A stretch of DNA of 64,000 nt from Pleurodeles waltl (taxonomy: Eukaryota; Chordata; Amphibia; Caudata; Salamandridae): positions 62,001-126,000 of the forward strand of contig NW_027149993.1 of the NCBI RefSeq assembly GCF_031143425.1, in the 5' to 3' direction. Below are positions 50,223 through 63,033 of the stretch, one piece after another (the first letter of the stretch is position 1; every line of letters starts with the position of its first letter). The notes below the pieces were generated by a model. The model did not search any database, was not told the origin of the DNA, and worked only from the letters and a program-made list of their open reading frames with translations. The position numbers were made by a program, and so were the translations under genes.

Positions 50223-51687
50223 ATGACGGCTCCCGTGAGCCTCTTGCTGATGAGCACTGGCGATGCACCTGTGCGACTATTGAGTGGTACAAAAACCTGT
50301 GAAGACGTTTTGCAGCATTTCAAGCGACCCCTTCAGTTACATACGCTCTCTGCTGATGACGGCCGAGAGCCAGAAACACGTGTCCAGAGATACGGCACTC
50401 GCTGCACCTACCTTAGGTGAAAGACTTTCTACAGCGATACGGCACTTGCTGCACCTACTTAGGGTGAATAATTTTTTGAAAAATCCTCGCTATTTATATT
50501 TAAATGACTGCATTTACCATGATGCCTTGGGGCTATTTTCCGCTTGAATGCAAGGCAGTGTGCTACTTTTTTTCTTTTTGGATGTCTAAATGACGGCTCC
50601 CGTAAGCCTCTTGCTAACGAGCACTGGCGATGCACCTGTCCCCCTACTGAGTGGTACAAAAACCTGTGAAGACGTTTGGCGGCATTTCAAGCGACCCCTT
50701 CAGTTACATACGCTCTCTGCTGATGACGGCCGAAAGCCAGAAACACGTGTCCAGAGATACGGCACTCGCTGCACCTACCTTAGGTGAAAGACTTTCTACA
50801 GCGATACAGCACTTGCTGCACCTACTTAGGGTGAATAATTTTTTGAAAAATTTGCGCTATTTATATTTAAATGACTGCATTTACCATGATGCCTTGGGGC
50901 TATTGTCCGCTTGAATGCAAGGCAGTGTGCTCCCTTTTTCTTTTTGGATGTCTAAATGAGGGCTCCCGTGAGCCTCTTGCTGAAGAGCACTGGCGATGCA
51001 CCTGTGCGCCTACTGAGTGGTACAAAAACCTGTGAAGACGTTTGGCGGCATTTCAAGCGACCCCTTCAGTTACATACGCTCTCAGCTGATGACGGCCGAA
51101 AGCCAGAAACATGTGTCCAGGGATACGGCACTCGCTGCACCTACCTTAGGTGAAAGACTTTCTACAGCGATACGGCACTTGCTGCACCTACTTAGGGTGA
51201 ATAATTTTTTGAAAAATTCTCGCTGTTTATATTTAAATGACTGCATTTACCATGATGCCTTGGGGCTATTTTCCTCTTGAATGCTAGGCAGTGTGCTCCC
51301 TTTTTGTTTTTGGATGTCTAAATGATGGCTCCCGTGAGCCTCTTGCTGACGAGCACTGGCGATGCACCTGTGCGCCTACTGAGTGGTACAAAAGCCTGTG
51401 AAGACGTTTGGCGGCATTTCAAGCGACCCCTTCAGTTACATACGCTCTCTGCTGATGACGGCCGAAAGCCAGAAACACGTGTCCAGAGATACGGCACTCG
51501 CTGCACCTACCTTAGGTGAAAAACTTTCTACAGCGATACGGCACTTGCTGCACCTACTTAGGGTGAATAATTTTTTTTTTTATTCTCGCTATTTATATTT
51601 AAATGACTGCATTTAACATGATGCCTTGGGGCTATTTTCCGCTTGAATGCAAGGCAGTGTGCTTCCTTTTTCTTTTTGGATGTCTAA
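50223..51687 (+). repeat. Family 2 linker R10-R13 (g-, h-, c- and d-like monomers), copy 1
   Basis: R10 has GCGACTATTG and GTTTTGCAGC with a g-like tail (CCGAGAGCC, 367 bp). R11 has h-like GCTAACGAGC and GTCCCCCTAC plus CCCGTAAGCC. R12 has c/i-like CTCTCAGC and CATGTGTCCAGGG plus AATGCTAGGCAG. R13 has d-like CAAAAGCC, GTGAAAAAC and TTTAACATG. The order echoes family 1 and follows the a-like R9, as g follows a. The block recurs at 56447 with 6,224-bp spacing. Confidence 0.82.
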
Positions 51688-52419
51688 ATGACGGCTCCCG
51701 TGAGCCTCTTGCTGACGAGCACTGGCGATGCACCTGTGCGCCTAATGAGTGGTACAAAAACCTGTGAAGACGTTTGGTGGCATTTCAAGCGACCCCTTCA
51801 GTTACATACGCTCTCTGCTGATGACGGCCAAAAGCCAGAAACACGTGTCTAGAGATAGGGCACTCGCTGCACCTACCTTAGGTGAAAGACTTTTTACAGC
51901 GATACGGCACTTGCTGCACCTACTTAGGGTGAATAATTTTTTGAAAAATTCTCGCTATTTATATTTAAATGACTGCATTTACCATGATGCCTTGGGGCTA
52001 TTTTCCCCTTGAATGCAAGGCAGTGTGCTCCCTTTTTCTTTTTGGATGTCTAAATGACGGCTCCCGTGATCCTCTAGCTGACGAGCACTGGCGATGCACC
52101 TGTGCGCCTACTGAGTGGTACAAAAACCTGTGAAGACGTTTGGCGTCATTTCAAGCGACCCCTTCAGTTACATACGCTCTCTACTGATGACGGCCGAATG
52201 CCAGAAACACGTGTCCAGAGATACGGCACTCGCTGCACCTACCTTAGGTGAAAGACTTTCTACAGCGATACGGCACTTGCTGCACCTACTAAGGGTGAAT
52301 AATTTTTTTTAAAATTCACGCTATTTATATTTAAATGACTGCATTTACCATGATGCATTGGGGCTATTTTCCGCTTGAATGCAAGGCAGTGTGCTCCCTT
52401 TTTCTTTTTGGATGTCTAA

Positions 52420-55400
52420 ATGACGGCTCCCGTGAGCCTCTTGCTGACGAGCACTGGCGATGCACCTGTGCGCCTACTGAGTGGTACAAAAACCTGTGAA
52501 GACGTTTGGCGGCATTTCAAGTGACCCCTTCAGTTACATACGCTCTCTGCTGATGACGGCCGAAAGCCAGAAACATGTGTCCAGGGATACGGCACTCTCT
52601 GCACCTACCTTAGGTGAAAGACTTTCTACAGCGATACGGCACTTGCTGCACCTACTTAGGGTGAATAATTTTGTTTTAAATTCTCGCTATTTATATTTAA
52701 ATGACTGCATTTACCATGATGCCTTGGGGCTATTTTCCGCTTGAATGCAAGGCAGTGTGCTCCCTTTTTCTTTTTGGATGTCTAAATGACGGCTCCCGTG
52801 AGCCTCTTGCTGACGAGCACTGGCGATGCACCTGTGCGCCTACTGAGTGGTACAAAAACCTGTGAAGACGTTTGGCGGCATTTCAAGCGACCCCTTCAGT
52901 TACATACGCTCTCTGCTGATGACGGCCGAAAGCCAGAAACATGTGTCGAGAGATATGGCACTCGCTGCACCTACCTTAGGTGAAAGACTTTCTACAGCGA
53001 TACGGCACTTGCTGCACCTACTTAGGGTGAATAATTTTGTGAAAAATTCTCGCTACTTATATTTAAATGACTGCATTGACCATGATGCCTTGGGGCTATT
53101 TTCCGCTTGAATGCAAGGCAGTGTGCTCCCTTTTTCTTTTTGGATGTCTAAATTATGGCTCCCGTGAGCCTCTTGCTGACGAGCACTGGCAATGCACCTG
53201 TGCGCCTACTGAGTGGTACAAAAACCTGTGAAGACGTTTGGCGGCATTTCAAGCGACCCCTTCAGTTACATACGCTCTCTGCTGATGACGGCTGAAAGCC
53301 AGAAAGACGTGTCTAGAGATATGGCACTCGCTGCACCTACCTTAGGTGAAAGACTTTCTACAGCGATACGGCACTTGCTGCACCTACTTAGGGTGAATAA
53401 TTTTTTGAAAAAGTCTCGCTATTTATATTAAATGACTGCATTTACCATGATGCCTTGGGGCTATTTTCCGCTTGAATGCAAGACAGTGTGCTCCCTTTTT
53501 CTTTTTTGGATGTCTAAATTACGACTCCCGTGAGCCTCTTGCTGACAAGCACTGGCGATGCACCTGTGCGCCTACTGAGTGGTACAAAAACCTGTGAAGA
53601 CGTTTGGCGGCATTTCAAGCGACCCCTTCAGTTACATACGCTCACTACTGATGGCGGCCGAAAGCCAGAAACACGTGTCCAGAGATACGGCACTCGCTGC
53701 ACCTACCTTAGGTGAAAGTCTTTCTACAGCGATACGGCACTTGCTGAACCTACTTAGGGTGAATAATTTTTTTTACAATTCTCGCTATTTATATTTAAAT
53801 GACTGCATTTACCATGATGCCTTGGGGCTATTTTCCGCTTGAATGCAAGGCAGTGTGCTCCCTTTTTGTTTTTGGATGTCTAAATGACGGTTCCCGTGAG
53901 CCTCTTGCTGACGAGCACTGGCGATGCACCTGTGCGCTTAATCAGTGGTACAAAAACCTGTGAAGACGTTTGGTGGCATTTCAAGCGACCCCTTCAGTTA
54001 CATACGCTCTCTGCTGATGACGGCCGAAAGCCAGAAACACGTGTCTAGAGATAGGGCACTCGCTGCACCTACCTTAGGTGAAAGACTTTTTACAGCGATA
54101 CGGCACTTGCTGCACCTACTTAGGGTGAATAATTTTTTGAAAAATTCTCGCTATTTATATTTAAATGACTGCATTTACCATGATGCCTTGGGGCTATTTT
54201 CCCCTTGAATGCAAGGCAGTGTGCTCCCTTTTTCTTTTTGGATGTCTAAATGACGGCTCCCGTGATCCTCTAGCTGACGAGCACTGGCGATGCACCTGTG
54301 CGCCTACTGAGTGGTACAAAAACCTGTGAAGACGTTTGGCGTCATTTCAAGCGACCCCTTCAGTTACATACGCTCTCTGCTGATGACGGCCGAATGCCAG
54401 AAACATGTGTCCAGAGATACAGCACTCGCTGCACCTACATTAGGTGAAAGACTTTCTACAGCGATACGGCACTTGCTGCACCTACTAAGGGTGAAGATTT
54501 TTTTTTTAAATTCACGCTACTTATATTTAAATGACTGCATTTACCATGATGCATTGGGGCTATTTTCCGCTTGAATGCAAGGCAGTGTGCTCCCTTTTTC
54601 TTTTTGGATGTCTAAATGACGGCTCCCGTGAGCCTCTTGCTGACGAGCACTGGCGATGCACCTGTGCGCCTACTGAGTGGTACAAAAACCTGTGAAGACG
54701 TTTGGCGGCATTTCAAGTGACCCCTTCAGTTACATACGCTCTCTGCTGATGACGGCCGAAAGCCAGAAACATGTGTCCAGGGATACGGCACTCGCTGCAC
54801 CTACCTTAGGTGAAAGACTTTCTACAGCGATACGGCACTTGCTGCACCTACTTAGGGTGAATAATTTTTTGAAAAATTCTCGCTATTTATATTTAAATTA
54901 CTGCATTTACCATGATGTCTTGGGGCTATTTTCCGCTTGAATGCAAGGCAGTGTGCTCCCTTTTTCTTTTTGGATGTCTAAATGACGGCTCCCGTGAGCC
55001 TCTTGCTGACGAGCACTGGCGATGCACCTGTGCGCCTACTGAGTGGTACAAAAACCTGTGAAGACGTTTGGCGGCATTTCAAGCGACCCCTTCAGTTACA
55101 TACGCTCTCTGCTGATGACGGCCGAAAGCCAGAAACATGTGTCGAGAGATACGGCACTCGCTGCACCTACCTTAGGTGAAAGACTTTCTACAGCGATACG
55201 GCACTTGCTGCACCTACTTAGGGTGAATAATTTTTTGAAAAATTCTCGCTACTTATATTTAAATGACTGCTTTTACCATGATGCCTTGGGGCTATTTTCC
55301 GCTTGAATGCAAGGCAGTGTGCTCCCTTTTTCTTTTTGGATGTCTAAATGATGGCTCCCTCTAGCCTCTTGCTGACGAGCACTGGCGATGCACCTGTGCG

Positions 55401-55713
55401 CCTACTGAGTGGTACAGAAACCTGTGAAGACGTTTGGCGGCATTTCAAGCGACCCCTTCAGTTACATACGCTCTCTGCTGATGACGGCTGAAAGCCAGAA
55501 ACACGTGTCTAGAGATATGGCACTCGCTGCACCTACCTTAGGTGAAAGACTTTCTACAGCGATACGGCACTTGCTGCACCTACTTAGGGTGAATAATTTT
55601 TTGAAAAATTCTCGCTGTTTATATTTAAATGACTGCATTTACCATGATGCCTTGGGGCTATTTTCCGCTTGAATGCAAGGCAGTGTGCTCCCTTTTTCTT
55701 TTTGGATGTCTAA
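52420..55713 (+). repeat. Family 2 nine-monomer core R1-R9, copy 2
   Basis: It has the same order as copy 1. R6 here has GGTGAAGATTTTTTT (54490), shared only with copy 3 (61810). R7 has TTTAAATTACTG (54895), private to this copy. R8 has CAAGCGACC, unlike copy 1. Confidence 0.86.
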
Positions 55714-56446
55714 ATGACGGCTCCCGTGAGCCTCTTGCTGACGAGCACTGGCGATGCACCTGTGCGCCTAGTGAGTGGTACAAAAACCTGTGAAGACGTT
55801 TGGCGGCATTTCAAGCGACCCCTTCAGTTACATACGCTCACTGCTGATGACGGCCGAAAGCTAGAAACACGTGTCCAGAGATACGGCACTCGCTGCACCT
55901 ACCTTAGGTGAAAGACTTTCTACAGCGATACGGCACTTGCTGCACCTACTTAGGGTGAATAATTTTTTAAAAAATTCTCGCTATTTATATTTAAATTACT
56001 GCATTTACCATGATGCCTTGGGGATATTTTCCGCTTGAATGCAAGGCAGTGTGCTCCCTTTTTCTTTTTGGATGTCTAAATGACGGTTCCCGTGAGACTC
56101 TTGCTGACGAGCACTTGCGATGCACCTGTGCGCCTACTGAGTGGTACAAAAACCTGTGAAGACGTTTGGCGGCATTTCAAGCGACCCCTTCAGTTACATA
56201 CGCTCTCTGCTGATGACGGCTGAAAGCCAGAAACACGTGTCTAGAGATATGGCACTCGCTGCACCTACCTTAGGTGAAAGACTTTCTACAGCGATACGGC
56301 ACTTGCTGCACCTACTTAGGGTGAATAATTTTTTTGAAAAATTCTCGCTGTTTATATTTAAATGACTGCATTTACCATGATGCCTTGGGGCTATTTTCCG
56401 CTTGAATGCAAGGCAGTGTGCTCCCTTTTTCTTTTTGGATGTCTAA

Positions 56447-57911
56447 ATGACGGCTCCCGTGAGCCTCTTGCTGATGAGCACTGGCGATGCACCTGTGCGA
56501 CTATTGAGTGGTACAAAAACCTGTGAAGACGTTTTGCAGCATTTCAAGCGACCCCTTCAGTTACATACGCTCTCTGCTGATGACGGCCGAGAGCCAGAAA
56601 CACGTGTCCAGAGATACGGCACTCGCTGCACCTACCTTAGGTGAAAGACTTTCTACAGCGATACGGCACTTGCTGCACCTACCTAGGGTGAATAATTTTT
56701 TGAAAAATCCTCGCTATTTATATTTAAATGACTGCATTTACCATGATGCCTTGGGGCTATTTTCCGCTTGAATGCAAGGCAGTGTGCTACTTTTTTTCTT
56801 TTTGGATGTCTAAATGACGGCTCCCGTAAGCCTCTTGCTAACGAGCACTGGCGATGCACCTGTCCCCCTACTGAGTGGTACAAAAACCTGTGAAGACGTT
56901 TGGCGGCATTTCAAGCAACCCCTTCAGTTACATACGCTCTCTGCTGATGACGGCCGAAAGCCAGAAACACGTGTCCAGAGATACGGCACTCGCTGCACCT
57001 ACCTTAGGTGAAAGACTTTCTACAGCGATACGGCACTTGCTGCACCTACTTAGGGTGAATAATTTTTTGAAAAATTTGCGCTATTTATATTTAAATGACT
57101 GCATTTACCATGATGCCTTGGGGCTATTGTCCGCTTGAATGCAAGGCAGTGTGCTCCCTTTTTCTTTTTGGATGTCTAAATGAGGGCTCCCGTGAGCCTC
57201 TTGCTGAAGAGCACTGGCGATGCACCTGTGCGCCTACTGAGTGGTACAAAAACCTGTGAAGACGTTTGGCGGCATTTCAAGCGACCCCTTCAGTTACATA
57301 CGCTCTCAGCTGATGACGGCCGAAAGCCAGAAACATGTGTCCAGGGATACGGCACTCGCTGCACCTACCTTAGGTGAAAGACTTTCTACAGCGATACGGC
57401 ACTTGCTGCACCTACTTAGGGTGAATAATTTTTTGAAAAATTCTCGCTATTTATATTTAAATGACTGCATTTACCATGATGCCTTGGGGCTATTTTCCTC
57501 TTGAATGCTAGGCAGTGTGCTCCCTTTTTGTTTTTGGATGTCTAAATGATGGCTCCCGTGAGCCTCTTGCTGACGAGCACTGGCGATGCACCTGTGCGCC
57601 TACTGAGTGGTACAAAAGCCTGTGAAGACGTTTGGCGGCATTTCAAGCGACCCCTTCAGTTACATACGCTCTCTGCTGATGACGGCCGAAAGCCAGAAAC
57701 ACGTGTCCAGAGATACGGCACTCGCTGCACCTACCTTAGGTGAAAAACTTTCTACAGCGATACAGCACTTGCTGCACCTACTTAGGGTGAATAATTTTTT
57801 TTTTAATTCTCGCTATTTATATTTAAATGACTGCATTTAACATGATGCCTTGGGGCTATTTTCCGCTTGAATGCAAGGCAGTGTGCTCCCTTTTTCTTTT
57901 TGGATGTCTAA
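56447..57911 (+). repeat. Family 2 linker R10-R13, copy 2
   Basis: It has the same four types and private markers as 50223-51687, including GTTTTGCAGC, CCCGTAAGCC and AATGCTAGGCAG. It differs at CCTACCTAGGG (56682) and CAAGCAACC (56914). Confidence 0.82.
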
Positions 57912-59740
57912 ATGACGGCTCCCGTGAGCCTCTTGCTGACGAGCACTGGCGATGCACCTGTGCGCCTACTGAGTGGTACAAAAACCTGTGAAGACGTTTG
58001 GCGGCATTTCAAGCGACCCCTTCAGTTACCTACGCTCTCTGCTGATGACGGCTGAAAGCCAGAAACACGTGTCTAGAGATATGGCACTCGCTGCACCTAC
58101 CTTAGGTGAAAGACTTTCTACAGCGATACGGCACTTGCTGCACCTACTTAGGGTGAATAATTTTTTGAAAAATTCTCGCTGTTTATATTTAAATGACTGC
58201 ATTTACCATGATGCCTTGGGGCTATTTTCCGCTTGAATGCAAGGCAGTGTGCTCCCTTTTTCTTTTTGGATGTCTAAATGACGGCTCCCGTGAGCCTCTT
58301 GCTGACGAGCACTGGCGATGCACCTGTGCGCCTACTGAGTGGTACAAAAACCTGTGAAGACGTTTGGCGGCATTTCAAGCGACCCCTTCAGTTACATACG
58401 CTCTCTGCTGATGACGGCCGAAAGCCAGAAACACGTGTCCAGAGATACGGCATTCGCTGCACCTACCTTAGGTGAAAGACTTTCTACAGCGATACGGCAC
58501 TTGCTGCACCTACTTAGGGTGAATAATTTTTTGAAAAAGTCTCGCTATTTATATTAAATGACTGCATTTACCATGATGCCTTGGGGCTATTTTCCACTTG
58601 AATGCAAGACAGTGTGCTCCCTTTTTCTTTTTGGATGTCTAAATTACGACTCCCTTGAGCCTCTTGCTGACAAGCACTGGCGATGCACCTGTGCGCCTAC
58701 TGAGTGGTACAAAAACCTGTGAAGACGTTTGGCGGCATTTCAAGCGACCCCTTCAGTTACATACGCTCACTGCTGATGGCGGCCGAAAGCCAGAAACACG
58801 TGTCCAGAGATACGGCACTCGCTGCACCTACCTTAGGTGAAAGTCTTTCTACAGCGATACGGTACTTGCTGCACCTACTTAGGGTGAATCATTTTTTTTT
58901 TAATTCTCGCTATTTATATTTAAATGACTGCATTTACCATGATGCCTTGGGGCTATTTTCCGCTTGAATGCAAGGCAGTGTGCTCCCTTTTTGTTTTTGG
59001 ATGTCTAAATGACGGTTCCCGTGAGCCTCTTGCTGACGAGCACTGGCGATGCACCTGTGCGCCTAATGAGTGGTACAAAAACCTGTGAAGACGTTTGGTG
59101 GCATTTCAAGCGACCCCTTCAGTTACATACGCTCTCTGCTGATGACGGCCGAAAGCCAGAAACACATGTCTAGAGATAGGGCACTCGCTGCACCTACCTT
59201 AGGTGAAAGACTTTTTACAGCGATACGGCACTTGCTGCACCTACTTAGGGTGAATAATTTTTTGAAAAATTCTCGCTATTTATATTTAAATGACTGCATT
59301 TACCATGATGCCTTGGGGCTATTTTCCCCTTGAATGCAAGGCAGTGTGCTCCCTTTTTCTTTTTGGATGTCTAAATGACGGCTCCCGTGATCCTCTAGCT
59401 GACGAGCACTGGCGATGCACCTGTGCGCCTACTGAGTGGTACAAAAACCTGTGAAGACGTTTGGCGTCATTTCAAGAGACCCCTTCAGTTACATACGCTC
59501 TCTGCTGATGACGGCCGAATGCCAGAAACACGTGTCCAGAGATACGGCACTCGCTGCACCTACCTTAGGTGAAAGACTTTCTACAGCGATACGGCACTTG
59601 CTGCACCTACTAAGGGTGAATAATTTTTTTTTAAATTCACGCTATTTATATTTAAATGACTGCATTTACCATGATGCATTGGGGCTATTTTCCGCTTGAA
59701 TGCAAGGCAGTGTGCTCCCTTTTTCTTTTTGGATGTCTAA

Positions 59741-62700
59741 ATGACGGCTCCCGTGAGCCTCTTGCTGACGAGCACTGGCGATGCACCTGTGCGCCTACTG
59801 AGTGGTACAAAAACCTGTGAAGACGTTTGGCGGCATTTCAAGTGACCCCTTCAGTTACATACGCTCTCTGCTGATGACGGCCGAAAGCCAGAAACATGTG
59901 TCCAGGGATACGGCACTCTCTGCACCTACCTTAGGTGAAAGACTTTCTACAGCGATACGGCACTTGCTGCACCTACTTAGGGTGAATAATTTTGTTTTAA
60001 ATTCTCGCTATTTATATTTAAATGACTGCATTTACCATGATGCCTTGGGGCTATTTTCCGCTTGAATGCAAGGCAGTGTGCTCCCTTTTTCTTTTTGGAT
60101 GTCTAAATGACGGCTCCCGTGAGCCTCTTGCTGACGAGCACTGGCGATGCACCTGTGCGCCTACTGAGTGGTACAAAAACCTGTGAAGACGTTTGGCGGC
60201 ATTTCAAGCGACCCCTTCAGTTACATACGCTCTCTGCTGATGACGGCCGAAAGCCAGAAACATGTGTCGAGAGATACGGCACTCGCTGCACCTACCTTAG
60301 GTGAAAGACTTTCTACAGCGATACGGCACTTGCTGCACCTACTTAGGGTGAATAATTTTGTGAAAAATTCTCGCTACTTATATTTAAATGACTGCATTGA
60401 CCATGATGCCTTGGGGCTATTTTCCGCTTGAATGCAAGGCAGTGTGCTCCCTTTTTCTTTTTGGATGTCTAAATTACGGCTCCCGTGAGCCTCTTGCTGA
60501 CGAGCACTGGCAATGCACCTGTGCGCCTACTGAGTGGTACAAAAACCTGTGAAGACGTTTGGCGGCATTTCAAGCGACCCCTTCAGTTACATACGCTCTC
60601 TGCTGATGACGGCTGAAAGCCAGAAAGACGTGTCTAGAGATATGGCACTCGCTGCACCTACCTTAGGTGAAAGACTTTCTACAGCGATACGGCACTTGCT
60701 GCACCTACTTAGGGTGAATAATTTTTTGAAAAAGTCTCGCTATTTATATTAAATGACTGCATTTACCATGATGCCTTGGGGCTATTTTCCGCTTGAATGC
60801 AAGACAGTGTGCTCCCTTTTTCTTTTTGGATGTCTAAATTACGACTCCCGTGAGCCTCTTGCTGACAAGCACTGGCGATGCACCTGTGCGCCTACTGAGT
60901 GGTACAAAAACCTGTGAAGACGTTTGGCGGCATTTCAAGCGACCCCTTCAGTTACATACGCTCACTACTGATGGCGGCCGAAAGCCAGAAACACGTGTCC
61001 AGAGATACGGCAATCGCTGCACCTACCTTAGGTGAAAGTCTTTCTACAGCGATACGGCACTTGCTGAACCTACTTAGGGTGAATAATTTTTTTTACAATT
61101 CTCGCTATTTATATTTAAATGACTGCATTTACCATGATGCCTTGGGGCTATTTTCCGCTTGAATGCAAGGCAGTGTGCTCCCTTTTTGTTTTTGGATGTC
61201 TAAATGACGGTTCCCGTGAGCCTCTTGCTGACGAGCACTGGCGATGCACCTGTGCGCTTAATCAGTGGTACAAAAACCTGTGAAGACGTTTGGTGGCATT
61301 TCAAGCGACCCCTTCAGTTACATACGCTCTCTGCTGATGACGGCCGAAAGCCAGAAACACGTGTCTAGAGATAGGGCACTCGCTGCACCTACCTTAGGTG
61401 AAAGACTTTTTACAGCGATACGGCACTTGCTGCACCTACTTAGGGTGAATAATTTTTTGAAAAATTCTCGCTATTTATATTTAAATGACTGCATTTACCA
61501 TGATGCCTTGGGGCTATTTTCCCCTTGAATGCAAGGCAGTGTGCTCCCTTTTTCTTTTTGGATGTCTAAATGACGGCTCCCGTGATCCTCTAGCTGACGA
61601 GCACTGGCGATGCACCTGTGCGCCTACTGAGTGGTACAAAAACCTGTGAAGACGTTTGGCGTCATTTCAAGCGACCCCTTCAGTTACATACGCTCTCTGC
61701 TGATGACGGCCGAATGCCAGAAACACGTGTCCAGAGATACAGCACTCGCTGCACCTACATTAGGTGAAAGACTTTCTACAGCGATACGGCACTTGCTGCA
61801 CCTACTAAGGGTGAAGATTTTTTTTTTAAATTCACGCTACTTATATTTAAATGACTGCATTTACCATGATGCATTGGGGCTATTTTCCGCTTGAATGCAA
61901 GGCAGTGTGCTCCCTTTTTCTTTTTGGATGTCTAAATGACGGCTCCCGTGAGCCTCTTGCTGACGAGCACTGGCGATGCACCTGTGCGCCTACTGAGTGG
62001 TACAAAAACCTGTGAAGACGTTTGGCGGCATTTCAAGTGACCCCTTCAGTTACATACGCTCTCTGCTGATGACGGCCGAAAGCCAGAAACATGTGTCCAG
62101 GGATACGGCACTCGCTGCACCTACCTTAGGTGAAAGACTTTCTACAGCGATACGGCACTTGCTGCACCTACTTAGGGTGAATAATTTTTTGAAAAATTCT
62201 CGCTATTTATATTTAAATGACTGCATTTACCATGATGTCTTGGGGCTATTTTCCGCTTGAATGCAAGGCAGTGTGCTCCCTTTTTCTTTTTGGATGTCTA
62301 AATGACGGCTCCCGTGAGCCTCTTGCTGACGAGCACTGGCGATGCACCTGTGCGCCTACTGAGTGGTACAAAAACCTGTGAAGACGTTTGGCGGCATTTC
62401 AAGCGACCCCTTCAGTTACATACGCTCTCTGCTGATGACGGCCGAAAGCCAGAAACATGTGTCGAGAGATACGGCACTCGCTGCACCTACCTTAGGTGAA
62501 AGACTTTCTACAGCGATACAGCACTTGCTGCACCTACTTAGGGTGAATAATTTTTTGAAAAATTCTCGCTACTTATATTTAAATGACTGCTTTTACCATG
62601 ATGCCTTGGGGCTATTTTCCGCTTGAATGCAAGGCAGTGTGCTCCCTTTTTCTTTTTGGATGTCTAAATGATGGCTCCCTCTAGCCTCTTGCTGACGAGC

Positions 62701-63033
62701 ACTGGCGATGCACCTGTGCGCCTACTGAGTGGTACAGAAACCTGTGAAGACGTTTGGCGGCATTTCAAGCGACCCCTTCAGTTACATACGCTCTCTGCTG
62801 ATGACGGCTGAAAGCCAGAAACACGTGTCTAGAGATATGGCACTCGCTGCACCTACCTTAGGTGAAAGACTTTCTACAGCGATACGGCACTTGCTGCACC
62901 TACTTAGGGTGAATAATTTTTTGAAAAATTCTCGCTGTTTATATTTAAATGACTGCATTTACCATGATGCCTTGGGGCTATTTTCCGCTTGAATGCAAGG
63001 CAGTGTGCTCCCTTTTTCTTTTTGGATGTCTAA
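59741..63033 (+). repeat. Family 2 nine-monomer core R1-R9, copy 3
   Basis: It has the same order as copies 1 and 2, and shares GGTGAAGATTTTTTT in R6 with copy 2. R4 has GGCAATCGC (61010) and R8 has GATACAGCAC (62515), both private. Confidence 0.86.

Larger units (their letters stand above)
46930..52419 (+). repeat. Family 2 HOR turn 1: R1 to R9, R10-R13, R5-like, R6 (15 monomers, 5,490 bp)
   Basis: Family 2 monomers carry variants absent from family 1. R1: GCACTCTCTG. R2: GTGTCGAGAG and GCATTGACC. R3: AAATTACGGC, AGAAAGACG and a lost T in TATATTAAATG. R4: CTCACTACTGATGGCGG. R5: GCGCTTAATCAG, TTTGGTGGC and GATAGGGCAC. R6: GGCGTCATT, CGAATGCC and CTACTAAGGG. R7: GATGTCTTGG. R8: CTGCTTTTACC. 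R9: GGCTCCCTCTAGCC and GGTACAGAAACC. The turn closes when R1 recurs at 52420. The R5-like copy at 51688 has GCGCCTAATGAG instead of GCGCTTAATCAG. Confidence 0.86.
52420..59740 (+). repeat. Family 2 HOR turn 2: R1-R9, R14, R15, R10-R13, R9-like, R3/R4/R5/R6 (20 monomers, 7,321 bp)
   Basis: After the core, R14 (CCTAGTGAG, AAGCTAGAAAC) and R15 (GAGACTCTTGC, q-like seven-T tract) come before the R10-R13 linker. An R9-like monomer (57912, with ATGACGGCTCCC and TTACCTACGC) follows, then a second short run of R3-like, R4-like, R5 and R6 types. Turn 2 is thus five monomers longer than turn 1. In this copy of R3 the closing pyrimidine tract has an extra T (53502-53507), restoring a 366-bp length. Confidence 0.85.
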
